Part shown: piece by piece, positions 50,742 through 59,178 of the stretch
Numbering within the stretch: the first letter of the stretch is position 1
Layout: the number at the start of each line of letters is the position of its first letter
From: VAZQ01 sp035293945
Lineage (GTDB): Bacteria > Pseudomonadota > Alphaproteobacteria > Rhizobiales > Xanthobacteraceae
DNA: 64,000 nucleotides
Direction of reading: 5' to 3'
NCBI GenBank assembly: GCA_035293945.1
Contig: DATGLV010000024.1
Location: 496,001-560,000, forward strand
Program-made: the position numbers and the translations under genes
Notes under the pieces: generated by a model
What the model saw: the letters and a program-made list of their open reading frames with translations, nothing else
Database searches by the model: none
Told to the model about the DNA's origin: nothing

Positions 50742-51653
50742 ATGGGCGGTCAAACCACGACCACGCAAAGCACAAGCCAGCAATCGCAGACGGCTCCCTG
50801 GGCGGCCACGCAGCCGCAGCTCAAGAGCCTGTTGGGAAATCTCAACAACTACAACACTGCCGTGACGCCGCAGCAATCCGCCGCCGCCTCGGCGCTGCAG
50901 AGCACGGCCGCAAACCTGCCTGGCTTCGGCGGCCAGATCGCCAACACCGCGAATACGCTGCTTTCGGGCGGGGGCGCAAATTACGGCAACGTTCTCTCCG
51001 GCGCCTAACACAATCTGCAGAGCACGCTGTCGCCTTTGTCCAATCCGGCCAGTCTCAATCCCTATACGACGCCCGGCTTCTCCCAGGCAATGGGCACGCT
51101 TGGCCAGAACATCACCAACCAGATCAACGATCAGTTCGCGGCCGCCGGGCGGGACCTTTCGCCCGGCAACACCCAGGCGCTCGCCTACGGCCTCGTGCAG
51201 GGCGAAGCCCCTGCGCTCGCCGCCCAGTACAACAGCAACGTCAATAATCAGATCTCCGCCGCCAATGCTTTGTTCGGCGCCGGCAACACCACCGCGAGCG
51301 GCTTGACCAATCTGCAGCAGACGGGTCTGAGCAACCAGCTCTCGGGCGCCAACCTCGCCGGGCAAATACCCGGCCTGTTGACGGCGCCCGAGCAGGCAGC
51401 CTTGTCGGCCGCAAACACCGCGCACAGCCTGCCGCTTGCCAATCTCGCGCCTTACGAACAACTGCTCACGCCGCTCGCACAGCTCGGCAGCCAGACCTCG
51501 GGCACGAGCCAGGGCACCACCACGCAAAGCGTGCCGCTGGCGCAGCAGATCGTCGGCGGCGCGATCGGCGGCCTCGGCCTCGCCAACAGCTTGGGACTGC
51601 CCGTGGGCTTCGGCACCGGCGGCATTCTGGGCAGCCTCGCCGGCCTGCCGTGA
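50742..51653 (+). pseudogene. Phage virion protein interrupted by one in-frame TAA
   Basis: Reads from ATG 50742 (MGGQTTTTQSTSQQSQTAPW) to TAA 51006-51008 and continues in the same frame to 51653 (HNLQSTLSPLSNPASLNPY ... ITNQINDQFAAAGRDLSPGN ... GILGSLAGLP). The joined product would be 303 residues. The TAA probably replaced a Tyr codon. Gln/Asn/Ala-rich composition is that of a tail or internal virion protein. A start at 51036 or nearby could make a shorter C-terminal piece. Confidence 0.65.
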
Positions 51654-51669
51654 GGGGCCTCATCGTGAG

Positions 51670-52105
51670 AGCCTGTGAGATTGGCTTTCCGGTCGTCCCC
51701 GCGAACCAGGCCGTGTAGAAGCTCGGTCGCTCCTGCGAAAGCAGGAGCCCATACTGCTGCGCGCTATCATGTCCGCCGCGGGCAATGGCTCCCGGGTCTC
51801 GCTGCGCTCGCCCGGGACGACACGCCAGTGAATGGGTTCCTGCTGAAAGCGGGGACACGGTGATCCGCGCTCCCTCCTGCCGTCGCCTTTCTTCTTCCCT
51901 CCCCCGCATAGCGCGTCGAAGACGCGCGTAAACGCGCTGATGCAGGGGAGGGTTAGGGTGGAGGCAGGGTGAGGGTGGCGCGCTTCGTCAGGTCGGCAAT
52001 GATGACGTTCGGAATCAAACAATCGCTCAGGCGCGCCCCCTCTCCCTGAAAGGGAGAGGGTTGGGGTGAGGGTCTTCGGGCAGAGCCCGATCGCCCGGCT
52101 CATCC
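51670..52105. repeat. Cluster of several palindromic repeats between virion genes
   Basis: Holds a family C unit (about 51690-51860; GGTCGCTCCTGCGAAAGCAG, then ACGACACGCC), a GCGCGTCGAAGACGCGCGTAAACGCGC core similar to family A, and CCCTCTCCCTGAAAGGGAGAGGG (52040-52062). No gene seen in this 570-bp gap. Confidence 0.7.
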
Positions 52106-52226
52106 ATCAAACAAGCAACAGGACAGCCCAGTCACCACACGTGCATGAGCGCGTGTGAACTGAATTTCGCGCCCAAACGACTGCACCACCCACATCAATG
52201 GGCCCTTCAAACCCAGGAGCTCCCGC

Positions 52227-53129
52227 ATGCCCTTCAACATTTTCGGCGACGACATGAACGTGCCGCCCACTCCGCTCGCGACCCCGTTCAATTATCCCTC
52301 GTCAAGCGGAACCTATCCGCCGCCCTCCGCAATATTTCCGCCGGCATCAACAAATGCACGCGGCGCCCCGCCTGCGCCCTCACCGTACGCCTCCGTGACG
52401 GCACCGCGCCCGCTGCCCGTGCCGTTGCCGTTTCCGCGTCCGCCGTTCGCTCCGCCCAATCCTGCCTCGATGGCTTCGGCGCCGGCGCCCGCACCCAGTC
52501 CTGGCACGCCCTTCGGCAGCCTCGGCGGTCTCGCGAACGACATCGCGAGCCCCATGGCCAATGCGATGAGCGCTCACCCGCTCACCCTGATGGCGCTCGG
52601 CGCCGGCATTGCGCAAGGCGGGGTGGGCAGGGGGCTCGAGCTCGCGCAGGCCGCCGCCCAGGCCGAGCGGAACCTGATGGCCCAGCAGGTCAACTACCGG
52701 CAGACATATAATGCATTGACCGGCGCCGGCGTCCCACCCGACGAAGCACTGGCCGCGGTGATGAACCCGAGCCTGATGCATGCGCTGGCGGTGAGGTATT
52801 TGGGGCCTCGCGCCGCTGCTGGTGGCCCGGCGCCAAGGAATGCGTCTGCCGCAGCTAATCCCACCGCAACAGCAGTGAACAGCTCTGCGGCATCCAATGC
52901 TCCCTCAACGCCCGGGACCGGCGTGGCGCTTCCCGGTCCGGGTGCGGCGGCGACTCCCACAGGCTCTCAGGCGATGGACCTGCGCGCTGCGTCGAGCACG
53001 CCGGCCCTCGGGCGCGCTCCCGCGCGGCCGCCAAACGTCCCAAACGATGCTCTCTATAGCCCAACGCGGAAGGTGTGGCGCGACTCGATTGGAAATCGCT
53101 TCGACGCGACGGGCAGGGCGTTGCAGTGA
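52227..53129 (+). CDS. Pro/Ala-rich phage virion protein
   Basis: 300 residues starting MPFNIFGDDMNVPPTPLATP. Pro/Ala/Ser-rich N-terminus, a conserved-looking helical middle (HPLTLMALGAGIAQGGVGRGLELAQAAAQAERN ... YNALTGAGVPPDEALAAVMNP), a low-complexity stretch and an end VWRDSIGNRFDATG. Such proteins occur among internal or ejection proteins near the 3' end of these clusters. Its stop overlaps the ATG of the PDDWI stub by 1 bp. Confidence 0.55.
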   Translation: MPFNIFGDDMNVPPTPLATPFNYPSSSGTYPPPSAIFPPASTNARGAPPAPSPYASVTAPRPLPVPLPFPRPPFAPPNPASMASAPAPAPSPGTPFGSLGGLANDIASPMANAMSAHPLTLMALGAGIAQGGVGRGLELAQAAAQAERNLMAQQVNYRQTYNALTGAGVPPDEALAAVMNPSLMHALAVRYLGPRAAAGGPAPRNASAAANPTATAVNSSAASNAPSTPGTGVALPGPGAAATPTGSQAMDLRAASSTPALGRAPARPPNVPNDALYSPTRKVWRDSIGNRFDATGRALQ

Positions 53130-53240
53130 TGCCTATCGATCCGCAAGACGGCGGCCCCGACGACTGGATCACGCCATCTCCCGCCCCCGATCATCGTCTT
53201 GGAATATAAGAGCGGGAACGCCATTTTTCCCAGGCGCTGA
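53129..53240 (+). pseudogene. Third PDDWI toxin gene reduced to a stub
   Basis: ATG 53129 starts MPIDPQDGGPDDWITPSPAP and stops at 53209; the same N-terminal motif as at 30316 and 33178. In the +1 frame the DNA continues PIIVLEYKSGNAIFPRR to TGA 53238-53240; the LEYK segment resembles the (D/E)xK core of nuclease toxins. So almost the whole delivery and toxin region was deleted, leaving the N-terminus joined to a toxin tail. Immunity-like genes follow 11 bp on. Confidence 0.55.
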
Positions 53241-53251
53241 GGCCAGCAACG

Positions 53252-53872
53252 ATGAGCAGCATATCGGGAAGAGCTTTGAAGCGCTTGCAGCGATCGTTCG
53301 GCGAACTGTCCCTTTGCAAGAGCGTGCTGGTCATTCGCCCGACCGGCCACATCGTCAGGGGATTTATGTTTGAGCGTACCCCCTACAAGGGACTGTTTTA
53401 TTTTTGGCGAATCGTGTTCCCGCTTTATACTCAGTGGCCCATCATATACTTGAACTATAGCAACAGGCTCGCCAAGGGGGACTACATCGATCTGAGCGAC
53501 GCTGAATTCGAGCGGTCGATAGCGGTGTTGGTTGACACCATTTCCAGCGAGCTCGCGGATCTTCGTTCCATTCATGACCCCGAGACATTCCTCGTGAGGT
53601 TTGGTGGCCCTTCGATCGAACAGGGCTATAGCATGAGGATGGACGCATTCGACGCGGCCATGACCTATTATCTCATGGGAAAGACTGAATTCAGCCTCAA
53701 CGCGCTCGAATACCTCGCAGGGGCGGACTTGGCGCTCGGCGGAGTGGATATTCGCAAGTCTCGGCGCGCCCTGTTGCACGAGATGCGGATTGATCCCTCG
53801 GCCTGCGGGCGGAAGATCGCGGAGCTGAGGCGGCGAACATCCGAAGATTTGCCTTGGAACCGACAATGTTGA
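53252..53872 (+). CDS. Candidate immunity protein, paralogue A
   Basis: 206 residues starting MSSISGRALKRLQRSFGEL. Conserved elements shared with the next gene: VRPTGHIVRGFMFERTP / FYFWRIVFPLYTQWPIIYLNYSNRL / YIDLSDAEFERSI, then a helical C-terminal half (DAAMTYYLMGKTEFSLNALEYL). The pair has no name I know. It stands right after a toxin stub and in front of another toxin fragment, which is why I propose an immunity role. Confidence 0.55.
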   Translation: MSSISGRALKRLQRSFGELSLCKSVLVIRPTGHIVRGFMFERTPYKGLFYFWRIVFPLYTQWPIIYLNYSNRLAKGDYIDLSDAEFERSIAVLVDTISSELADLRSIHDPETFLVRFGGPSIEQGYSMRMDAFDAAMTYYLMGKTEFSLNALEYLAGADLALGGVDIRKSRRALLHEMRIDPSACGRKIAELRRRTSEDLPWNRQC

Positions 53873-54585
53873 CAAGCGACCGAGCCGCCGCCTCTGACGC
53901 TTTAACACCGGTCGCGGAAGTGAACTCTGAGAAGCTCGCAACGCGCGCCCACAAGCGCCTGCACAAGGCGCTGCCCGAGTTGCGCCCAGGTTACAACATG
54001 TTGTTCGTGCCGCCGGTCGACCATATTCTCGGCTGTTTCGCGCTGGAAACCCGTTCGGCGCCCAAGCACAGAGCCTATTTCTGCCGCGTGGTGATGCCGC
54101 TCTATCGGCCTCGCGCGTTCCTCGTTCTCAATTATGGCCAGCGCCTGCTCGGGGGAGAAACCGTCAGCTTGTCAGAGGCCGACCTCGATCGGACGATTGA
54201 TCGCCTGTCGGAGGCGGCGCAGGGGGAACTGGACCTGCTGAGGCGCGTGCGGAGCCCGAAAGATTTCCTCGAGTATGTGAACTGGGACGACCAGCCGAAA
54301 TCTCCGAGGTATCGGATCGACCTTGCCTTGACGCATTATCTTGCCGGGGATGCGCCGGCATGCCGAGAGGTCCTTGAAGAGTTGCTGGCCCGGCCGCCCA
54401 ACCCATGGTGGGCTGAACAGAATGAGCTTGCGCAGGAATTGATGCGTGAGCTGAACCATGACCCCGCCGCTCTGACGCGCAGGATCGAGGCCTGGGAGCA
54501 GAGCGCGAAGAAGTTGCTGCAAATCACACCACCCCCACGACGACGAAGAGTGCACCTGCCCGGGATATCGGCCAGGTTTGCTTGA
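53866..54585 (+). CDS. Candidate immunity protein, paralogue B
   Basis: 239 residues from ATG 53866, overlapping the previous gene by 7 bp. Same layout as paralogue A: VPPVDHILGCFALETRSAPKHRAYFCRVVMPLYRPRAFLVLNYGQRL, then VSLSEADLDRTIDRLSEAAQ and LALTHYLAGDAPACREVLEEL. Sequence identity to A is modest, so the duplication is old. Function inferred from context only. Confidence 0.55.
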   Translation: MLTSDRAAASDALTPVAEVNSEKLATRAHKRLHKALPELRPGYNMLFVPPVDHILGCFALETRSAPKHRAYFCRVVMPLYRPRAFLVLNYGQRLLGGETVSLSEADLDRTIDRLSEAAQGELDLLRRVRSPKDFLEYVNWDDQPKSPRYRIDLALTHYLAGDAPACREVLEELLARPPNPWWAEQNELAQELMRELNHDPAALTRRIEAWEQSAKKLLQITPPPRRRRVHLPGISARFA

Positions 54586-54700
54586 GGTGCGCCCGTCACA
54601 CGGCGACCAAGCAACTATCGCGGTATATGATCTCAAGACCGGAAGGGGCACCGGCCACTCGGTAGGGGCAAAATCGGCCACGGCGAGCCGGCGCGACAAA
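54578..54700 (+). pseudogene. Orphan fragment of a (D/E)xK-type toxin domain
   Basis: In one frame, overlapping the end of paralogue B, the DNA reads LLEVRPSHGDQATIAVYDLKTGRGTG. The segment VYDLKTG with the preceding strand is like the catalytic core of restriction-fold toxin domains. No start and no sensible continuation after about 54700. Probably a displaced toxin piece. Confidence 0.4.
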
Positions 54701-55172
54701 AGGTCAATGACCTTGCCATTTATGTCGCGTTGCAATATTTGTTATTGCAGGTGCCCGATCACGTTCGCTTGCGCCCAACCCGTAGGGTCGGGAGACTACA
54801 CGCCAAGCGCCCGTGCCGCAATTTCTGCGGGATCCGCCCTCAATTACTCGGAAAATGCGTGTCGCCGATCCGGCGCTGTCGGAGTAGGCGCGGTCATCCG
54901 GCGGGCAGCGATCTTGCGCGTGAATTCGATCCGCTACGCGAGACTTTGGCTCGTTCGGCACCTCGAAGAAGATTTGGACGCTGCGATCGACGCAGCGCGG
55001 ACACTTGAGACGGCGCGGTGGCTGCTCGACGAACTTATCCAGACCAGATACCCGCCCGCCGGTTCGATTGCATTTTTTGGGGGAGGCGTGGCGCCAGGGT
55101 TACAGCCCTGGCGGGTGCGTGATGATAGACCTTGGCAGAATGGGCTGAATCGGCAGAGCGGGGGACTGGGCC
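54701..55172. other. Gap without a supported gene
   Basis: Frames on both strands are open but Arg-rich and without family resemblance. A Gly/Pro-rich reading on the plus strand runs into the outer-membrane protein gene. I see no repeat family, RNA gene or clear promoter here. Confidence 0.4.
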
Positions 55173-57221
55173 GTGAAGAAGCAATTACTCGCCAGCGTCG
55201 GATTGACGGCGCTGATGGCGGCGGCCGGTTCAGCGCAGGCCGCGGATATGCCCCTGCTGAAGGCGCCTGCACCGACGGTGTGGAGCTGGAGCGGGCTCTA
55301 TATCGGCGGACACGCCGGGTACGGATGGGGCCGTGATCCGCAGTCCGACGATGTATTCAGCGGCAAGGCCCCGCCCATCGGAGAGATCACCTCCCAAGGT
55401 GGCGTATGGGGCTTCCAAGCCGGCGCCAATTGGCAGTCCGGCTCTTGGGTCGGAGGCCTGGAAATCGACCTTTCGGGCACCAGCATTAAAGGCTCATCTT
55501 CCGGTTCGGCCGGTCCCGTGGCGTTCTTCGTCAGCGAGAGCGCCACGCTGACCGACAAGTTCGATCTGCTGGGCTCCGCCCGCGCCCGGCTCGGGTTCCT
55601 CCCTCTGCCTGGTCTCATGATCTACGGCACCGCCGGGCCGGCCTGGACCCGATTTGTTCGAACCGAGGACGAGTCGTTTGTCGAGTCAGGCGGCGGTGGG
55701 AACACCCTGACCGCCAGCGAAACATTCAGCTCTCCGAGCTGGCGGTTTGGACTCGCGGCGGGGGCTGGTGTCGAGGCCAGGCTGGGCGACAGCAATTGGC
55801 TCGGGCGCGTCGAGTACCTGCACTATGATTTCGGGGACTCGGGCAGCAGCTTCGGTGTCACCAGCGGCGTCCTGACCGCGGACGTGGTGCGCGCCGGCTT
55901 GAGCTACAAATTCACGCAAGCACGCCCGGGGTCGGGCTACGCGACGGGGATGCCGGTCAAGGCCGCCCCGGTCGCGCCCTGGACATGGAGCGGGTTCTAT
56001 ATCGGCGCCCATATTGGTTACGGCTGGGGCCGCGATCCGACCGACGATTCTGATTTCGGCACGATCAGCTCCAATGGCGTGATCGGAGGCTTGCAGGCCG
56101 GGGCGAACTGGCAAAGCGGCGCCTTTGTGGGCGGCCTCGAGATCGATGCCTCGGCGAGCTCGATCAAGGGATCGGTCTCCGACAGCGACGGCGACACGGA
56201 AACCGACAGGTTCGACTGGCTCAGCTCGGCCCGCGCGCGCCTGGGTTATCTGGTGCTGCCCGGTACGCTGATCTATGGCACCGGCGGCACGGCGTGGACG
56301 CGTTTGGCGCAGACCTTCAACGAGGACAAGACCCCGTTCTGGGAATTCGGGTGGGTTGCCGGCGCCGGCGTCGAGACCAGGCTCGGGGCCACCAATTGGC
56401 TCGGGCGGATCGAATATCTGCACTACGACTTCGGCGATTCGGGCAGCAGTTCCGATGTTGGCTCTGGCCACCTGACCGCGGACGTGGTGCGCGGCGGCGT
56501 GAGCTACAAGCTCGATTGGAGCGGGGCGGGCCCGGCCAGAGTGTTGATGCCGCTGAAGGCGCCACCGGCCGCCGCGGCCTCGAGCTGGGATGGCTTCTAT
56601 CTCGGCGGTCATCTCGGCTACGGCTGGGGGCGTGACCCGCACAGCGACGCGCTCTTCGGCTTCAAGTTGGGCTCTGAGGTGCCCCAAACCGACATCAGTG
56701 GCCAGGGCTTCGTTGCCGGCTTCCAGGCGGGCGCAAACTGGCAGATGGGCAGCTTTGTGGCCGGACTGGAAACCGACCTTTCGGCCACCGGCATCAAAGG
56801 GTCGGCCACAAACAGTGACACCTCTACCACCGAGACCCGCACGGACAAGTTCGATTCACTCGGCTCGGCCCGCGCCCGGCTCGGATACCTGGCGTTGCCC
56901 AATGTGCTCCTTTACGGCACCGGCGGAGCTGCCTGGACGCGTCTGAACCAGACGGACACTTTCAGTGATGGCAGCGGCAGCTCCACGCCGAGCTGGCGGT
57001 TCGGGTGGGTGGCGGGCGTGGGCGGCGAAACCCGGCTCTGGACGAGCGATTGGCTGCTGCGCCTCGAGTACCTGCACTATGACTTTGGCGATTCCGGCAG
57101 CTCATCCGAGACATTTGTCGGGACCGGTCTGGCCGCGCCTGACACCGGCAGCTCCAACCTGACCAGCGGGCATCTGACCGCCGATGTGGTGCGGACCGGC
57201 TTGAGCTACAAGTTCCGCTGA
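55173..57221 (+). CDS. Outer-membrane protein with three tandem Omp25/Omp31-like barrels
   Basis: 682 residues from GTG 55173, with signal peptide (MKKQLLASVGLTALMAAAGSAQA). Three homologous modules of about 215-235 residues follow, each starting W-S-G-x-Y-I-G-x-H-x-G-Y-G-W-G-R-D-P (about residues 37, 270, 472). Each has a GFQAGANWQ segment, a LGSARARLGYL...YGTGGAAWTR segment and a closing YLHYDFGDSGSS ... SYKF. Single modules of this kind are common small porin-like proteins in this order; three in one chain is unusual. Only the last module ends in the terminal aromatic/Arg typical of barrel insertion. Confidence 0.85.
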   Translation: MKKQLLASVGLTALMAAAGSAQAADMPLLKAPAPTVWSWSGLYIGGHAGYGWGRDPQSDDVFSGKAPPIGEITSQGGVWGFQAGANWQSGSWVGGLEIDLSGTSIKGSSSGSAGPVAFFVSESATLTDKFDLLGSARARLGFLPLPGLMIYGTAGPAWTRFVRTEDESFVESGGGGNTLTASETFSSPSWRFGLAAGAGVEARLGDSNWLGRVEYLHYDFGDSGSSFGVTSGVLTADVVRAGLSYKFTQARPGSGYATGMPVKAAPVAPWTWSGFYIGAHIGYGWGRDPTDDSDFGTISSNGVIGGLQAGANWQSGAFVGGLEIDASASSIKGSVSDSDGDTETDRFDWLSSARARLGYLVLPGTLIYGTGGTAWTRLAQTFNEDKTPFWEFGWVAGAGVETRLGATNWLGRIEYLHYDFGDSGSSSDVGSGHLTADVVRGGVSYKLDWSGAGPARVLMPLKAPPAAAASSWDGFYLGGHLGYGWGRDPHSDALFGFKLGSEVPQTDISGQGFVAGFQAGANWQMGSFVAGLETDLSATGIKGSATNSDTSTTETRTDKFDSLGSARARLGYLALPNVLLYGTGGAAWTRLNQTDTFSDGSGSSTPSWRFGWVAGVGGETRLWTSDWLLRLEYLHYDFGDSGSSSETFVGTGLAAPDTGSSNLTSGHLTADVVRTGLSYKFR

Positions 57222-57303
57222 GGTCATGCGACCCGCAAAGTGGGTGCGGAATCACAGAAAGCCGCCCTCGCGATAGCAAAGGCGGAGCTGCCGCTTTACA
57301 GGA

Positions 57304-57921
57304 TCAGGTGCGAGGCGCGGTCCCTTCCGCCCACCCGAGCTTTTTCTTCCATTCGCGCCAGGCGTCCCGTGACAGGCTGAACAAGCAGATGTCGAGCTTG
57401 CTGCCGTCGCTGTTGGACTTGGCGCCGCCCTGCACCGTCCGCTCCAAGGTCCAACCGTTCTTGAGCAGGTAGCGGACCATCGGCGAATTGCGCGCCAGCA
57501 CGCTCGCCATGGCGGTCTTGAGACCGAGCGTCTCGAAAAAATACTCGCGAAACGGCACCGCAATGCTGGCGATGACGCCCTTGTAGCGATAGGCCGGCTC
57601 GCCGATCAGGAAGTTGACGAGAAACTGTCCCTGGAGGGTGTTGATGTCGACGGTGAATATTCCGATATGCGTGCCGCTCGTTTTCTCGAAAATGCCGAGC
57701 AGCAGGGTGGAGCGCTGGTCGAAGGTGTTGATGTAGTTGATGACGTCCTGCCTGCTCCAGCTTCGCGGCGGCAGGTTGAGCATGTGCCTTGCGCCCGGAT
57801 CCGACATCCAGGCAGCCCAGCGGTCCGACGCATCCGACAGCGTGATGGTGCGGATGAGATATTGCTCGGAATCGATGCGGACGTCTTTTCGCAGGCCGTT
57901 CGGCAGCGGCGGCTTCGGCAT
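57304..57921 (-). CDS. GNAT-family N-acetyltransferase (RimJ/RimL-like)
   Basis: 205 residues. The fold is seen from YLIRTITLSDASDRWAAWMSD, TLLLGIFEKTSGTHIGIFTVDIN and the C-terminal RNSPMVRYLLKNGWTLERTVQG, the usual N-S-x-x-L-x-x-x-G-W pattern for the last helix and strand. The acetyl-CoA loop (YRYKGVIASIAVPFREYFFE) is less canonical. Substrate unknown. Stands alone between the outer-membrane protein and small genes. Confidence 0.78.
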   Translation of the reverse strand: MPKPPLPNGLRKDVRIDSEQYLIRTITLSDASDRWAAWMSDPGARHMLNLPPRSWSRQDVINYINTFDQRSTLLLGIFEKTSGTHIGIFTVDINTLQGQFLVNFLIGEPAYRYKGVIASIAVPFREYFFETLGLKTAMASVLARNSPMVRYLLKNGWTLERTVQGGAKSNSDGSKLDICLFSLSRDAWREWKKKLGWAEGTAPRT

Positions 57922-58065
57922 GATCGCAATCGTTTAAGGTGTCCCGTAACGGAGCAGGTTCACTTCATAAGAATATTCCGCGAAGAATATCCCCTTGGAA
58001 ATCGCCGCCGCAGGTCGCGCTTCTGAGGTCAAGCCGGCCGTCGCGCGTTCGCCGGCTCGGACTGG

Positions 58066-58266
58066 CTACACACGCGACAACGCCTCCTCTTGCTTTGCCA
58101 GCGCCTCATAGGCGTCGGCAAGCTGCAAGTAAGATGCGCGCCCGGCCTGGTCAGTGACGAGCGCCGCGAGCCTGCGGCACTCGTCCGCCCGGTCCCGGAG
58201 CTTGGCGCGCTTCCCGACGGGGTCGTTCGCATTTAGGGAATTTATACGCCGCTTGGCACTCCACAA
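58066..58266 (-). CDS. Small helical conserved protein
   Basis: 66 residues; the part AKLRDRADECRRLAALVTDQAGRASYLQLADAYEALAKQEEAL is a two-helix unit I have seen often as a stand-alone small protein in rhizobia. Start at 58266 is uncertain; the first 15 residues look less conserved. No function known. Confidence 0.55.
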   Translation of the reverse strand: MWSAKRRINSLNANDPVGKRAKLRDRADECRRLAALVTDQAGRASYLQLADAYEALAKQEEALSRV

Positions 58267-58419
58267 GATAGAGTGCTAAAAATTACTTAGGTGTAACGTT
58301 GATTACATAGGCGGAAGGGGACCCGGTAGGCGATTGCCGAAATTTTTTCCGAAACTTGGAACCTGCTACCGGTTGTATGCATCTTAAGCCTGGAATGGGG
58401 AGCGCAGGGGCTCGATCGA

Positions 58420-58635
58420 ATGAAGACCACCACGATCCAGGAGCGGCGCTGTTCGCAATGCGGCCGCCGCATGCGCCTCGTTGCAAGCATCAACCCGATG
58501 CACGGGAGCAACGGCCTATTGGCTTTCTTGTGCGCCTGGTGCGGTTCAACCGAGACCGCCCTATTCTCTGCCAACGGCGAGTCCGGTGACGCCAATACGA
58601 TCCGCCCGCCCATGATGCCAAATCTTGCCGGTTAG
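58420..58635 (+). CDS. Small zinc-ribbon-like protein
   Basis: 71 residues. Two Cys pairs, RCSQCGRRM (Cys-x2-Cys) and FLCAWCGSTE (Cys-x2-Cys), separated by about 24 residues, form a plausible zinc ribbon. The C-terminus is flexible. GGGGAGCG about 25 nt upstream is too distant, so no clear ribosome site. Function unknown. Confidence 0.55.
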   Translation: MKTTTIQERRCSQCGRRMRLVASINPMHGSNGLLAFLCAWCGSTETALFSANGESGDANTIRPPMMPNLAG

Positions 58636-58678
58636 AGTGGAGCAGCTCGATAAAAAATTGGCCAATGGCGGGGATGGC

Positions 58679-58906
58679 ATGATGTCGAGACAATCCGAAT
58701 TATTCGACCGCGCCGGGCAGTGCGAGCTTCTGATGCGCTCGACCACGGATTTGGCGAAGAAGGAGGGTCTGAAGCAGCTTCGCGACTTCTGGATCGCCCT
58801 GGCGAACGAGGTTGTCAACGGCTCCGAAAATCACCTGCGCGAGCAAATCGCGGCCGCACAAAGGATTCAAGCCGTTTTCGAGGACACAGGCGAGGTCGTG
58901 CATTAA
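58679..58906 (+). CDS. Small helical conserved protein
   Basis: 75 residues from ATG 58679 (ATG ATG; the second may be used). Starts MMSRQSELFDRAGQCELLMRSTTDLAKK, then LRDFWIALANEVVNGSENHL; helical throughout. Similar small proteins occur near stress-response and regulatory genes in rhizobia, to my recollection. Function unknown. Confidence 0.5.
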   Translation: MMSRQSELFDRAGQCELLMRSTTDLAKKEGLKQLRDFWIALANEVVNGSENHLREQIAAAQRIQAVFEDTGEVVH

Positions 58907-59178
58907 AGCACCAAAGCACCGCGGCGCGGGTTCGCCACGAGCCCGGCCATGCTTGGCCTTGTCCGCCTTGCTGCCGACATTCTTCGCAGCAATGAAAGTC
59001 CTGAATGGCCGGGTACCACCCCGCTCACGACGAAAGGTCAACCTGAGCGGGGAAGCTCCCGGCCGCCGAGGCGAATTCCACGCCTGTCATCAGTCGAACC
59101 GCGCCGTGACAGTGGCGCGCTTTGCCCGTAAAGTGCACTCTTCTTTATCTGAGGGGTGCATAGCTGGAGGCTGCCTCA

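Noticed and set aside
43157..52105. Repeats of the virion cluster as a CRISPR array
   Set aside because: The palindromic units are far apart, differ in length and have genes rather than uniform spacers between them; no cas genes.
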